Positions 23,454 to 34,106 of a stretch of 64,000 nucleotides of DNA are shown here, piece by piece (the stretch's first letter is position 1; each line of letters opens with the position of its first letter). The notes beneath the pieces were generated by a model. The model was not told the DNA's origin. It searched no databases and was given only the letters and a program-made list of their open reading frames with translations. Source of the DNA: Pseudorasbora parva. Its lineage: Eukaryota; Chordata; Actinopteri; Cypriniformes; Gobionidae. Location of the stretch: positions 49,759,353 through 49,823,352 of the forward strand of contig NC_090177.1 of assembly GCF_024679245.1 (NCBI RefSeq), read 5' to 3'. The position numbers and the translations under genes are program-made.

Positions 23454-23923
23454 TAATTGTACTCTGTAATAGGATGGCACCGTTCCTGTAACAACACTTA
23501 TAATTGATTAATGTGTTTGAACTTTTACTTTGGTTGGCACGTGTTGTTTCTTTTCTTTTTCTTCTTATTTTTAATTTAATTTTTTATTTAATTTTTTATT
23601 TTAATTTATTATTATTATTATTATTATATTTGTTTTTTTTTTTTTGTTTTTTTTTTGTTTGTTTGTTTTTTTTTTGGGGGGGGGGTCGTTTTTTTATTGT
23701 TCATATTACAGTTATATTTGGTACTTTGTTGGGTATGGTCGTAGGCTATGTTCCTATTTGGGGTCAATAATTGTTCCCTTTATATTGAGTGTGCCCTGGC
23801 TCCCAACCCATCTTCTGATCTTACCCTTTTTTTTCTACACATGTTCAATTGTACAACTGTGGTCTGGAATATTCTGTAATATGTGGAGAAACCTATAAAT
23901 AAAGTGGGAAAAAAAAAAAAAAA

Positions 23924-24468
23924 AAAAATGGAACTTTACCACGATGTCCTTACAACGTTCTCTGTGGGATGAACAGGCGACGTCTTTTGAGGACGTGCCC
24001 ATGACGTTTCTGCAACTTTAGCCAAGATTTTAAAAAAATGGAACTTTACCATGACGTCCTTACAACGTTCTCTGTGGGATAAACTAGCGACGTCTTTTGA
24101 GGACGTGCCCACAACGTTTCTGCAACTTTAGCCAAGATTTTTAAAAAAATGGAACTTTACCACGACGTCCTTACAACGTTCTCTGTGGGATAAACTAGCG
24201 ACGTCTTTTGAGGACGTGCCCATGACGTTTCTGGAACGTTAGCCAAGATTCTAAAACAATAGAACTTTACCACGACGTCCTTACAACTTTCTCTGTGGGA
24301 TAAACTAGCGACGTTTTTTGAGGACGTTCCCACAACGTTTCTGGAACAATAGCTAAATTTTTAAAAATGGAACTTTACCACAACGTCCTCACAACGTTGT
24401 CATAAAGTAATGTCACGCTGACCAAATGACGACTAACTGACGACGTTGTCACAACGTACTGTGTTTGC
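23924..24468. repeat. Roughly 110-bp satellite, right block
   Basis: GAACTTTACC recurs at 23931, 24041, 24152, 24262 and about 24370, a period of 108-111 bp. Each monomer holds several ACGT-centred palindromes (GACGTC twice). The block ends with CAACGTACTGTGTTTGCTGG against the Gypsy remnant, an end that resembles a DNA-transposon terminus. The whole block could therefore be internal tandem repeats of a larger element. Confidence 0.85.
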
Positions 24469-26050
24469 TGGGAAGGAGCTTCGGAGCACTTTCTGGTCCG
24501 GACGGACCACAAGAACTTAGAATACATCCGTTCAGCTAGGAGGTTAACATCCAGACAGGCTTGCTGGGCGCTCTTCTTTGATCATTTTAACTTCACCCTC
24601 TCGTACCGGCCGGGCTCTAAGAACATTAAATCTGACGCTCTCTCCCGTCTGTTCGGTGGCACGTAGTCTGAGCGGTCCAAGACCATTATCCCGGAGGGGA
24701 GGGTGGTTGGGGCTCTCGTCTGGGGCATTGAACAGCGGGTGAGAGAGGCCGGTCGAGGGATGGAGGTTCCTGAGGGGTGCCCGGTCCGTCATCTGTGGGT
24801 TCCCGAGGCGGTGCGCTCCGATGTTGTCCGGTGGTGTCATGAGTCCAGGTTTGTCGGCCATCCCGGGGAGAACATTGGCTACCGTCCGTCAACGTTTTTG
24901 GTGCGTCAACGTCCGTCAACGTTCTAACGTCAGACAGTTTGTGTTAGCCTGTCAGGTTTGTGCTCGTAATAAAGCCTCTCATCTATCATCCGTTGGTCTG
25001 CTTTAACCTTTGCCCGTGCCGTCCCGCCCCTGGTCTCACATAGCCCTTGATTTTGTCACTGGCTTACCGGCGTCTGATGGTAACACTGTTATTTTGACTG
25101 TGGTGCATCGCTTTTCTAAAGCAGTTAATTTCATTCCCCTGCCCAAACTTCCTTCTGCAAAGGAGATGGCTCAGGTTCTGATTAACCATGTTTTTCGTTT
25201 ACACGGTCTTCCGACTGACATGGAATCAGATAGGGGTCCTCAGTTCATCTCGCGTTTTTGGCAGGAGTTTTGTAGACAGATCGGCGCTACTGCCAGCTTG
25301 TCTTCTGGGTATCACCCGCAGACCAATGGACAATGTGAAGCGGCTAATCAGGATCTAGGTCGTACGCTCTGCTGTCTGTCGTCCCGTTATCTGAACTCCT
25401 GGTGCCAACAGCTACCCTGGGTCGAGTATTCTCACAACTCACTTTCCGTTTCCTTGACTAATCTGTCCCCGTTTGAATCATCTGTTGGTCTTCAACCGCC
25501 TCTGTTCCCATCACAAGAACCTGATGCAGCGGTACCGTCTGCTCTAGCTTTTGTCCGAAGGTGCAAACACACCTGGAGGAGAGCTAGAACACTCTTATTA
25601 CAAAGTTCCAGACGAACCAAAGCTGCGGCTGACTGCCACCGGCAACCTCTTTCCCATTACATTTGTGGACAAAAGGTTTGGCTTTCTTCCAAGGATCTGC
25701 CTCTCCGCGAGTCATCTCGTAAGCTGGTTCTGCGATTCATTGGGCCATTCAGTATTGTCAAGGTTGTCAGTCCAGTGGCAGTTAAGCTTAAGTTATCTCC
25801 TTCTCTTGGTCGGATTCACCCTGTTTTTCATGTATCCAGGGTTAAACCAGTGATTTTTGCCCCCCTTAATTCCCCAGTCTCTACCCCAAAGCCCCCTGCC
25901 CTGCAACTAGTTGATGGTGCTCCTGCCTATTCGGTCAGGAGGTTACTAGATGTTCGCCGCAGGGGTAGAGGTTATCAGCATCTCGTGGACTGGGAGGGAT
26001 ACGGTCCGGAGGAGAGGTGTTGGGTACCGGCTCGGGCTGGTGTCTCCCAA
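24469..26050 (+). pseudogene. Ty3/Gypsy chromovirus-type pol 3' part
   Basis: In order: RNase H end (24469-24666; [17 protein letters not shown], then [17 protein letters not shown]), integrase zinc-binding region (24703-25006; CHESRFVGHPG, then CQVCARNK), integrase core (25010 on; [18 protein letters not shown] and [16 protein letters not shown] supply the D, D and E residues), a C-terminal domain ([31 protein letters not shown]) and a chromodomain ([13 protein letters not shown], about 25970-26030). Stops at 24664 and 25004 and a frameshift near 24925 inactivate it. Gag, protease, most of RT and both LTRs are missing. Confidence 0.85.
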
Positions 26051-26343
26051 GGTTTATTTTTCTCCATCATGCCCTGATGGAGTTTTGGTTCTTTGCCACT
26101 GTCGCCTTTGGCTTGGCTTGGCTTGCTCAGTTGGGGACACTAGAATTATGATCCAAGTTATTTAACCGAATATACAAATTAAATGTATTAATTAGGTCCT
26201 ATTTAATTCTATAAACTATCCAAATCAAACTAGCCAAATCAAATTTTGTTGCAATATTGTCCTGTTTAACACTGTGAAGCTGCTTTGAAACAATCATTAT
26301 TGTAAAAGCATGATATAAATAAAGTTGATTGGTTGATTGATTA
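26050..26343 (+). repeat. SINE-like/LINE-tail dispersed repeat, copy C
   Basis: Same order as 3656-4017 (AAGGTTTATTTTTCTCCATC ... TATAAATAAAGTTGATTGG) and truncates the Gypsy fragment. Confidence 0.65.
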
Positions 26344-26517
26344 CTTACAAGTAATTCCATGTCGGTTACTGACCAGTCTAGTCTGGAGTTGTAGAACGAG
26401 ATGAAGGAAGCAGATTTGGCTGGGAAAGATTTGTGATAGTCACAAAATAATGTTCCCCCGTACCTTTAGTTAAAGTCAGCTATTAAAGCTAGATACAGAT
26501 CTAACTCTTCCCTCCAA

Positions 26518-26895
26518 TCAGGAAAAACCTGGCACAATATGCCTTCTGTGAAGGCTGAATGCGATGATGAATTCGCCAAATGAAAGATTCAGGTTTAATC
26601 TGGGATCGGAAGTTTTGAGAAGCACAGCCACGTCACCACAGTCTACCATTTTTCTGTCAACGGCAGGTAAGGGAAGCAGAAGTTGGACAATGTTCACTCT
26701 AATAAGAATGGACACAGTGGCTGCGGCTGGAGAGACGAAATGCCTACTGAAAGACTGAGCTGGGACTGCTGAAGCAAGGTTAAAGGAGGAAGTTTCGGGT
26801 GTGGCAGAGGCATCCTGAAATATTGACTCCGTCGGCTGGAGAAAAGTTGGAAGGGCTGAAGTAGAAGGCCTGTTCGATATATTGCTTGATCCCAT
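26518..26895 (-). pseudogene. Retroelement gag-like fragment
   Basis: The minus frame contains VNIVQLLLPLPAVDRKMVDC and AVLLKTSDPRLNLNLSFGEFI. This resembles, from memory, the conserved DPRL..LNLGEFI..F block of a fish gag-like protein, probably of a tyrosine-recombinase (DIRS/Ngaro-type) retroelement. Only this block remains; the assignment is tentative. Confidence 0.35.
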
Positions 26896-27048
26896 GGCTG
26901 GGGAGGAAGCTGGGAGGTTGCAGAGACCGTGAGCATGAGAATATCATTGGATTAGAGTAAATGCAAGAAGTGATGTAGTAATTGAGTCGGATTGAATTTA
27001 ATTGAATGCTAAAGCTTTCATTTAATTTGACCCGTGTCTTTCCTCTTG

Positions 27049-30000
27049 CCACCTTAGCATTGGTGATGATGCACTCTCGGATGTGCTTGTAATCTTGTGC
27101 CACCATTGTGAAGCGGGACCCTCACTCCGTCACAGCGCACTTTGTTTGGGTAGACAGCACAGAGCCTTGTGAAGATGGCCTCCACAACTCGGTTGCAGTC
27201 AGGCTACTCTGCAGGACTATGAGCCCCAACGAAACACCTGTAAATGACAGCAGAATACATTATTAATACAAGATTATTTTATTGTTTTATTTTATTGTTT
27301 TATTTCCCCTTTTCTATTCTGTCTGTTTTGCTTTTTGTTGTCTTTATGGTCAATGTTGAAATATATCCATAAATTAGATCACTACTGGGTTACTGTGTTA
27401 TGGCATTTTTCACAATAAAAACTGCACATTACCCCACTTATTACATGGCTACTTACTAAAAGACAGTAAAAGACAAATAATTTGACACTAAATATTGATC
27501 TATTGATAAATATTGATATATTGAAGTTTAACTAATTTTGAGTGCTGGCTTTGAATGAGTGTGTGCCGAGCTAAAAACAGGTGATGGCACTGGTGATGGA
27601 GGGACCACAGACAGTGATGACATTGGCTTAAAAACCGGTGATAGCACTGGTGATGGAGGGACCACAGACAGTGATGACATTGGATTGAAAACAGGCAATG
27701 GCACTGGTGATGGAGGGATCAGAGAAAGTGATAACATTGGCTTGAAAACAGGTGATGGCACTGGTGATGGAGGGATCACAGACAGTGATGACATGGGGCT
27801 GGTTGCTGGAGGGGTTGGACATTATGCTGCAGACACTGATGATTCTGAAAAAGAAGCAAGTATCCGTTCTGTGTCGAAGGTGGGGACAGTGATGTTGTGA
27901 AACTCCTCAAGTTCAGCATAACCTTCATCCACCTCTGTTCCAACCTCAGTCGTCTTTGACTCTTCAATGGCCAACTTATAGTCCTGCAGAACTTTACCAG
28001 TTTGCTGGGAAAGGTACTCTACTCCAATAAGCTCACCTTTAAAATATTAAAACATTGACAATTAGATAATATACCAGGATATTATAACTCAGTGAAAAAA
28101 TGGTATGTGTACACGACTGAAGTTGTAACTAAAAACAACAAATAGTTATCTACCAGTGTACTTTCTTGGCCCAACACAAGGGATGATTTTCTTGCCCATA
28201 ACCTCCTCTGCAAGAGTATTGACAGCATGGCGTAGAAAATGATTGTAAGAATGTGGCTGCTGCTCATCGGTTGTTGCTGCCACAGCCCAGTCCTCATTCC
28301 ACCTTGCAAGTCCATCAAAAAGGTACGCCTGGAAGAAGGTGTCACTTGCCAGCGTACCTGTACATTAAAAACAAAAAGACCACAGAATGGTTTTCCCATA
28401 AATACACAAATAGCTGTACTTGCAATCATTATAGTTATTTAAAATATATGATTACATCATATCAATATTTTAGTAATTCAGTTAAGTTGCTTATTTACCT
28501 GGGATGAATCTGTTAAGATGTAGGTGAAATGACTCAAGCGAAGTGGAACCTCTGGCACAGCGGTAGGTTGGCAGGCGGTTCACTCCCTTCACTACAGTGC
28601 CAGTCTGCATGTAGAGCTGCACACCTACAGGATCCTGGATGCAGGCCACATGCTTCCGCTGGGACTTTAAGATCTCTCTCATCCGGGCTGAATTTATTAG
28701 TGGTACTCCCAGAGTGTCACGACCAGCATCTCCATCAAAGGCCTGAATATGGCTCTCAATCAGCGCCTGGGTCTCCTTGGTCCTACGAGTGGTTCTCCTG
28801 CAATGTAGGGATAGCTCACAATGGCTGATACAGCACAGCACATCAGCCTCGGATGATGGTTTCTGGTCAGCTTCCAGCTCTGTGCGCTTCGCCTTCTTAA
28901 GTGCAGTCAGGTCGTCCTGGTCCCACATGAAAATACAGTGACGGAGGCGACTCATAAATGTGGCATACAGCTGGTGAGAGTCAGTGATGCACCCCACAGC
29001 AAATCTCTGCATGAAGTGGCATAATCTAACCGGATGGTCATTTGGTTCCACTCTTCAAACATCCTCCTCAGAAGAGTGTTGCCACAGCAGGCTCGGTCAA
29101 CATACAGTATCTCAGGAGGAGCCACCCCAACCACTCTGTATTACTGGATGAGGCCTTCAATCATTGGTCCGAGACCAAAGCCTTCACTGGCTGTGAGCAC
29201 GGACATGATCACCTGTTCATGCTCATTTCCAACATTGGTTGCCCAGGTAGGTGCCATAGCTGCACCTAGTTTTCTGGCCACTTTTTTGGTAGAATACATT
29301 TTTAAGATCCGATCATGTTGTGATGTTATAGTGGTCTTGATTTCATCAAGCCTTTGCAGGACATCCTGGGCATACACCTGCATTAGCCACCGATGCTTAG
29401 GGACAGAAGGGATTGAAAGAGCAGGTTCAAATTTCACAGGCAGGATCAGGTTTGACATGACACCACTGGCAATCCCCTTACAATCTGTCAGATACTGGAC
29501 TGTTTTTTCCAACCACACCTCAGCATGACGTTCCTGCAACTTGCGCTGTATCTGGCTGCTGCTTTTTCCCAGTCCTCGCTGAAGCATCAAACTTACTACC
29601 TCGATGTCACATGCAAGTTTTGATGTGAAGATGCAAGGGAACTGCACCCTGTGGCCAATGTCGAGCTGGGAGATGATATCATGGCTCCAGCTGATGACCT
29701 TCCTCTTACATCTTTGGCAGGCCATGTATTTAGATGCCACAAAGTACATCTTACCGACGGCAAACACCTGTCTGATCTTTTAGTGCAAGCCAGCAGAGGT
29801 CTTTCTGACAGTCTGGATGCAGACAGGTCAGCTTCACTTGCCACAGTTTTTGTGGCATCCAGAGCAGGAGGGCATGGCCAAAGTAATTCTCTAAGGGAGA
29901 TTCTTACTGGTCTTCAGTGGCACCTGTGGAGGATACCACCAAAGTTTGTCCACCCTGCTAAATATTAGCTCAGGATGCCCTTGTGCTGACCACCTGAACA

Positions 30001-30330
30001 GGGCCTTAGACATCCACCTCTGGTCCACTTCAGGCAGGATGTTTATCCATCCAACCTGAAGACAGACTCGTCGTACTGGAAAACCCCCAAGATAAATAAA
30101 CACATAAATAAACAAGTGCAAACTAACATTGCTTTACTTTATTATTCCTGGAAAGGAACAGAACAGAACATACCTGCTAGGTTTCTTTGAAATCCAGTTT
30201 GGTGTATTTCGTGGGAAAATATTTAGGTGGGTGGCTGAAAATGCCCTGGGGTATGCTGCTTACCTGGTGGCAGCTATAAAGAGGGACCCCAAAGGAGGTA
30301 GCAAAGACTCCCAAGAACATGCCCACAGAA
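27049..30330 (-). pseudogene. Decayed, rearranged copy of the tRNA-targeting transposase gene
   Basis: Collinear with the intact gene at 54033-60643. It holds the exon 8 equivalent (27049-27235), exon 5 (about 27540-28036), exon 4 (about 28158-28360) and exon 3 (about 28508-30070). Exons 6 and 7 are deleted together with parts of their introns, and exon 2 is missing. Exon 3 has frameshifts (near 29020, 29270 and 29790) and a stop near 29140. The stretch at about 30166-30330 matches exon 1 but in the opposite orientation. It ends directly against the 5' flank of the first tRNA-Glu. The proline-rich 19-residue repeat of exon 5 is present four times here, against three in the intact copy. Confidence 0.8.
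30166..30330 (+). pseudogene. Inverted exon-1 fragment of the transposase gene
   Basis: Reads LLGFFEIQFGVFRGKIFRWV and GYAAYLVAAIKRDPKGGSKD on the plus strand, the same peptide as 60304-60471 on the minus strand. Relative to the rest of the decayed copy it is inverted; the breakpoint is near 30165. Confidence 0.8.
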
Positions 30331-30336
30331 AGTCCT

Positions 30337-30408
30337 TCCCTGGTGGTCTAGTGGTTAGGATTCGGCGCTCTCACCGCCGCGGCCCGGATTTGATTCCCGG
30401 TCAGGGAA
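30337..30408 (+). tRNA. tRNA-Glu (CTC), T-arm variant, unit 1
   Basis: 72-nt vertebrate tRNA-Glu body with an anticodon loop CTCTCAC and anticodon CTC; reads GAG. Acceptor TCCCTGG pairs with TCAGGGA. The T loop reads TTTGATT instead of TTCGATT and the last T-stem base before it is A instead of G. That loses the near-invariant C56 (B-box and G19-C56 tertiary contact) and the 53-61 pair, so activity is doubtful. Followed by TTTT. This variant is called 'T-arm variant' below; 'canonical' means TTCGATT. Confidence 0.8.
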
Positions 30409-30462
30409 CATGCTTTTGCCTTGCAACTTAGCCAAGAAAGGGTTTGCATGTGAAAAGGGAAC

Positions 30463-30549
30463 TCCTTCGAGCCGGAGTCGAACCAGCGACCTAAGGATTG
30501 CCAACCTTTCACCTACAGTCCTCCGCTCTACCAGCTGAGCTATCGAAGG
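30463..30549 (-). tRNA. tRNA-Tyr (GTA), intron type A, unit 1
   Basis: 87-nt gene: a 73-nt mature tRNA-Tyr with a 14-nt intron one base after the anticodon GTA (GTGAAAGGTTGGCA, 'type A'). A box (TAGCTCAGCTGG) and B box (GGTTCGACTCC) are intact; minus-strand TTTT follows. The other intron allele in this array, GTGGAAGGTTGGAA, is called 'type B'. Nuclear tRNA-Tyr genes of eukaryotes characteristically carry an intron here. Confidence 0.95.
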
Positions 30550-30587
30550 CACAGAGATTACAAACGAAAGCTCAACCTATCAGAAAT

Positions 30588-30631
30588 TTCTGATCCATAG
30601 TCAGACGCGTTTTCCATTAGGCCACTGGCCC
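30588..30631 (-). pseudogene. tRNA-Arg 5' half-gene (short-unit type)
   Basis: 44 nt matching the first part of the tRNA-Arg of long units through the anticodon stem, with CCTAATGGAAAA in place of CGCAATGGATAA in the D arm and ATG in place of the ACG anticodon. The 3' half (T arm, B box, acceptor strand) is replaced by spacer that in long units follows tRNA-Tyr. No functional tRNA is expected. Identical-type copies: 31081-31124, 31574-31617, 32067-32110, 33652-33695, 34145-34188, 34638-34681, 36223-36266, 37808-37851, 38301-38344, 39886-39929, 41471-41514, 43056-43099, 43549-43592, 45145-45188, 45638-45681, 46131-46174, 47715-47758, 48208-48251, 49805-49848, 50298-50341, 50791-50834, 62846-62889, 63339-63382. 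Confidence 0.9.
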
Positions 30632-30829
30632 ACCGGTCTGGCGCCTTGCAGGTGTTTACACGTCTTGTTGGTAATTGACTCGACTGTTTCTCAGTGGAAG
30701 AACTGTGATCCAGAGTCAGAGACTCTCTCCAGGACAAAAAGGCTAGCCTTAGTGGTCTAGCTTGAGAAGTTGCAGCAAAACCCGGTAGAGGCCCACAGTC
30801 AGGATTTAGAAGTCTCATCGAAAAGTCCT

Positions 30830-30901
30830 TCCCTGGTGGTCTAGTGGTTAGGATTCGGCGCTCTCACCGCCGCGGCCCGGATTTGATTCCCGGTCAGGGA
30901 A
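30830..30901 (+). tRNA. tRNA-Glu (CTC), T-arm variant, unit 2
   Basis: Same as unit 1. Confidence 0.8.
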
Positions 30902-30955
30902 CATGCTTTTGCCTTGCAACTTAGCCAAGAAAGGGTTTGCATGTGAAAAGGGAAC

Positions 30956-31042
30956 TCCTTCGAGCCGGAGTCGAACCAGCGACCTAAGGATTGCCAACCT
31001 TTCACCTACAGTCCTCCGCTCTACCAGCTGAGCTATCGAAGG
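30956..31042 (-). tRNA. tRNA-Tyr (GTA), intron type A, unit 2
   Basis: No departures from unit 1. Confidence 0.95.
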
Positions 31043-31322
31043 CACAGAGATTACGAACGAAAGCTCAACCTATCAGAAATTTCTGATCCATAGTCAGACG
31101 CGTTTTCCATTAGGCCACTGGCCCACCGGTCTGGCGCCTTGCAGGTGTTTACACGTCTTGTTGGTAATTGACTCGACTGTTTCTCAGTGGAAGAACTGTG
31201 ATCCAGAGTCAGAGACTCTCTCCAGGACAAAAAGGCTAGCCTTAGTGGTCTAGCTTGAGAAGTTGCAGCAAAACCCGGTAGAGGCCCACAGTCAGGATTT
31301 AGAAGTCTCATCGAAAAGTCCT

Positions 31323-31394
31323 TCCCTGGTGGTCTAGTGGTTAGGATTCGGCGCTCTCACCGCCGCGGCCCGGGTTCGATTCCCGGTCAGGGAA
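31323..31394 (+). tRNA. tRNA-Glu (CTC), canonical, unit 3
   Basis: T loop TTCGATT with intact B box and a TTTTT terminator. It is the only canonical Glu-CTC in a short unit, so unit 3 is a recombinant: long-type Glu and Tyr followed by short-type spacer. Confidence 0.95.
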
Positions 31395-31448
31395 CAGTCT
31401 TTTTCCCTCCAACACAGCCAAGAAAGTGTTTGCATGTGAAAAATGACC

Positions 31449-31535
31449 TCCTTCGAGCCGGAGTCGAACCAGCGACCTAAGGATTTCCAACCTTCCACCT
31501 ACAGTCCTCCGCTCTACCAGCTGAGCTATCGAAGG
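31449..31535 (-). tRNA. tRNA-Tyr (GTA), intron type B, unit 3
   Basis: Type B intron; all arms pair. Confidence 0.95.
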
Positions 31536-31815
31536 CACAGAGATTACGAACGAAAGCTGAACCTATCAGAAATTTCTGATCCATAGTCAGACGCGTTTTC
31601 CATTAGGCCACTGGCCCACCGGTCTGGCGCCTTGCAGGTGTTTACACGTCTTGTTGGTAATTGACTGGACTGTTTCTCAGTGGAAGAACTGTGATCCAGA
31701 GTCAGAGACTCTCTCCAGGACAAAAAGGCTAGCCTTAGTGGTCTAGCTTGAGAAGTTGCAGCAAAACACGGTAGAGGCCCACAGTCAGGATTTAGAAGGC
31801 TCATCGAAAAGTCCT

Positions 31816-31887
31816 TCCCTGGTGGTCTAGTGGTTAGGATTCGGCGCTCTCACCGCCGCGGCCCGGATTTGATTCCCGGTCAGGGAA
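31816..31887 (+). tRNA. tRNA-Glu (CTC), T-arm variant, unit 4
   Basis: Variant T arm, otherwise complete. Confidence 0.8.
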
Positions 31888-31941
31888 CATGCTTTTGCCT
31901 TGCAACTTAGTCAAGAAAGGGTTTGCATGTGAAAAGGGACC

Positions 31942-32028
31942 TCCTTCGAGCCGGAGTCTAACCAGCGACCTAAGGATTGCCAACCTTTCACCTACAGTCC
32001 GCCGCTCTACCAGCTGAGCTATCGAAGG
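31942..32028 (-). tRNA. tRNA-Tyr (GTA), intron type A, degraded T loop, unit 4
   Basis: The T loop reads TTAGACT, so C56 is lost; there is also a D-arm-side change (GGCGGAC). Probably weak or inactive. Confidence 0.8.
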
Positions 32029-32308
32029 CACAGAGATTACGAACGAAAGCTCAACCTATCAGAAATTTCTGATCCATAGTCAGACGCGTTTTCCATTAGG
32101 CCACTGGCCCACCGGTCTGGCGCCTTGCAGGTGTTTACACGTCTTGTTGGTAATTGACTGGACTGTTTCTCAGTGGAAGAACTGTGATCCAGAGTCAGAG
32201 ACTCTCTCCAGGACAAAAAGGCTAGCCTTAGTGGTCTAGCTTGAGAAGTTGCAGCAAAACACGGTAGAGGCCCACAGTCAGGATTTAAAAGGCTCATCGA
32301 AAAGTCCT

Positions 32309-32380
32309 TCCCTGGTGGTCTAGTGGTTAGGATTCGGCGCTCTCACCGCCGCGGCCCGGGTTCGATTCCCAGTCAGGGAA
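32309..32380 (+). tRNA. tRNA-Glu (CTC), canonical, unit 5
   Basis: Canonical T loop; one T-stem mismatch (CCCAG for CCCGG). TTTTT terminator. Confidence 0.9.
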
Positions 32381-32434
32381 CAGTCTTTTTCCCTCCAACA
32401 CAGCCAAGAAAGTGTTTGCATGTGAAAAATGACC

Positions 32435-32521
32435 TCCTTCGAGCCGGAGTCGAACCAGCGACCTAAGGATTTCCAACCTTCCACCTACAGTCCTCCGCTC
32501 TACCAGCTGAGCTATCGAAGG
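32435..32521 (-). tRNA. tRNA-Tyr (GTA), intron type B, unit 5
   Basis: Complete. Confidence 0.95.
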
Positions 32522-32644
32522 CACGCAGGTGAGCAACAGAACCTCAACCTATCAGGTTGCTGCAGCTCCACTGCCGGCTAAAAGTGCTTTTGCCGCAGAC
32601 CGAAGCGCTGGCTGTTCAGTAAGGGAAGCCAAAACAATCACAAC

Positions 32645-32716
32645 TTCCCATACCAGGAGTCGAACCCGGGCCGCCTGGGTGAAAACCAGGAATCCTGACC
32701 GCTAGACCATATGGGA
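32645..32716 (-). tRNA. tRNA-Glu (TTC), unit 5
   Basis: 72-nt tRNA-Glu with anticodon TTC (loop TTTTCAC) reading GAA and GAG. A and B boxes are present. One T-stem change (TCCTGG for TCCCGG) leaves a G-T pair. Lies on the minus strand between Tyr and Arg; minus-strand TTTT follows. The remaining Glu-TTC copies match this except where noted. Confidence 0.92.
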
Positions 32717-33141
32717 ATTCCTGCACCTATCAAGCAGGCTTGTGGGGGTGTTTTTCATCCATGTGGTACGTACAAGGGCAGGGTTCTGTTGAGCCCTTTG
32801 GCTTTCAGTGTGTGATCGTCCCCTTTAAAAATATGGGTATGATCCGAAGGCATTGTTTACCGAATTCAGTTTTAACAGACTCAATGGAAGAAGCTGTCAT
32901 TTGTTTCGCCCAGGGGGTGAAACTTTATCCCATTCTTGTGATCACATAATAGATACTTAAAACTGCTCATTAAAGCAAGGTCCCTGTGACAGTACTTATG
33001 CGATGCATTTGAAAACACGCACGGTAATGAATGGTAAGCGCTATCTTGCAGACAAAACAGCCTATGGTTGGACTGTCAATTTATAAGAAACATAAATCAA
33101 TTTAATAATTAAAGGCTGAAAGCAAAGCAAAAACAATCATT

Positions 33142-33214
33142 CGAGCCAGCCAGGAGTCGAACCTAGAATCTTCTGATCCGTAGTTAGACGCGTTATCCAT
33201 TGCGCCACTGGCCC
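33142..33214 (-). tRNA. tRNA-Arg (ACG), unit 5
   Basis: 73-nt tRNA-Arg with anticodon ACG (A34 is normally deaminated to inosine, reading CGU, CGC and CGA). Acceptor GGGCCAG pairs with CTGGCTC; A box TGGCGCAATGG and B box GGTTCGACTCC are intact; TTTTT follows on the minus strand. This copy has TCTAA for TCTGA in the anticodon stem, giving one mismatch. Confidence 0.9.
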
Positions 33215-33400
33215 ACTTTAGGAACGACTTGCTGGTGTTTATACGCGTCTTGTTGGTGTTTGACTGAACAGCTTCTCAGTGGAAGAACTGTGATCCAGAG
33301 TAAGAGATTCTCTCCAGGAGGAAAAGGCTAGCCTTAGAAGTTGCAGCAAAATCTGGTAGAGGCCAACAGCCAGGATTTAGGAGGCGAATAAGAAAGTCCT

Positions 33401-33472
33401 TCCCTGGTGGTCTAGTGGTTAGGATTCGGCGCTCTCACCGCCGCGGCCCGGATTTGATTCCTGGTCAGGGAA
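33401..33472 (+). tRNA. tRNA-Glu (CTC), T-arm variant, unit 6
   Basis: T-arm variant plus CCTGG for CCCGG in the T stem. Confidence 0.75.
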
Positions 33473-33526
33473 CATGCTTTTGCCTTGCAACTTAGCCAAG
33501 AAAGGGTTTGCATGTGAAAAGGGACC

Positions 33527-33613
33527 TCCCTCGAGCCGGAGTCGAACCAGCGACCTAAGGATTGCCAACCTTTCACCTACAGTCCTCCGCTCTACCAGCT
33601 GAGCTATCGAAGG
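33527..33613 (-). tRNA. tRNA-Tyr (GTA), intron type A, unit 6
   Basis: One acceptor mismatch (3' strand CGAGGG for CGAAGG). Confidence 0.9.
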
Positions 33614-33893
33614 CACAGAGATTACGAACGAAAGCTCAACCTATCAGAAATTTCTGATCCATAGTCAGACGCGTTTTCCATTAGGCCACTGGCCCACCGG
33701 TCTGGCGCCTTGCAGGTGTTTACACGTCTTGTTGGTAATTGACTGGACTGTTTCTCAGTGGAAGAACTGTGATCCAGAGTCAGAGACTCTCTCCAGAAAT
33801 AAAAGGCTAGCCTTAGTGGTCTAGCTTGAGAAGTTGCAGCAAAACACGGTAGAGGCCCACAGTCAGGATTTAGGAGGCGAATAAGAAAGTCCT

Positions 33894-33965
33894 TCCCTGG
33901 TGGTCTAGTGGTTAGGATTCGGCGCTCTCACCGCCGCGGCCCGGATTTGATTCCCGGTCAGGGAA
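33894..33965 (+). tRNA. tRNA-Glu (CTC), T-arm variant, unit 7
   Basis: As unit 1. Confidence 0.8.
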
Positions 33966-34019
33966 CATGCTTTTGCCTTGCAACTTAGCCAAGAAAGGGT
34001 TTGCATGTGAAAAGGGACC

Positions 34020-34106
34020 TCCTTCGAGCCGGAGTCGAACCAGCGACCTAAGGATTGCCAACCTTTCACCTACAGTCCTCCGCTCTACCAGCTGAGCTAT
34101 CGAAGG
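34020..34106 (-). tRNA. tRNA-Tyr (GTA), intron type A, unit 7
   Basis: Complete. Confidence 0.95.

Larger units (their letters stand above)
18213..23923 (+). mobile_element. Tx1/L1-type LINE inserted in the satellite
   Basis: A two-ORF non-LTR element ending in AATAAA (23898-23903) and a poly-A tail. It is flanked by AAAAATGGAACT at 18201-18212 and 23924-23935; the A-rich part is partly ambiguous with the tail. ORF1 is open and ORF2 carries one nonsense codon and one frameshift, so the insertion is young. The ORF1 frame is open right up to the 5' junction with no ATG before 18331, suggesting slight 5' truncation. The Tx1 subclade of L1 includes sequence-specific families. Confidence 0.85.

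Noticed and set aside
30588..30631. Arg half-gene read as a tRNA-His (ATG anticodon)
   Set aside because: It has no T arm, B box or acceptor 3' strand, and the body is tRNA-Arg.
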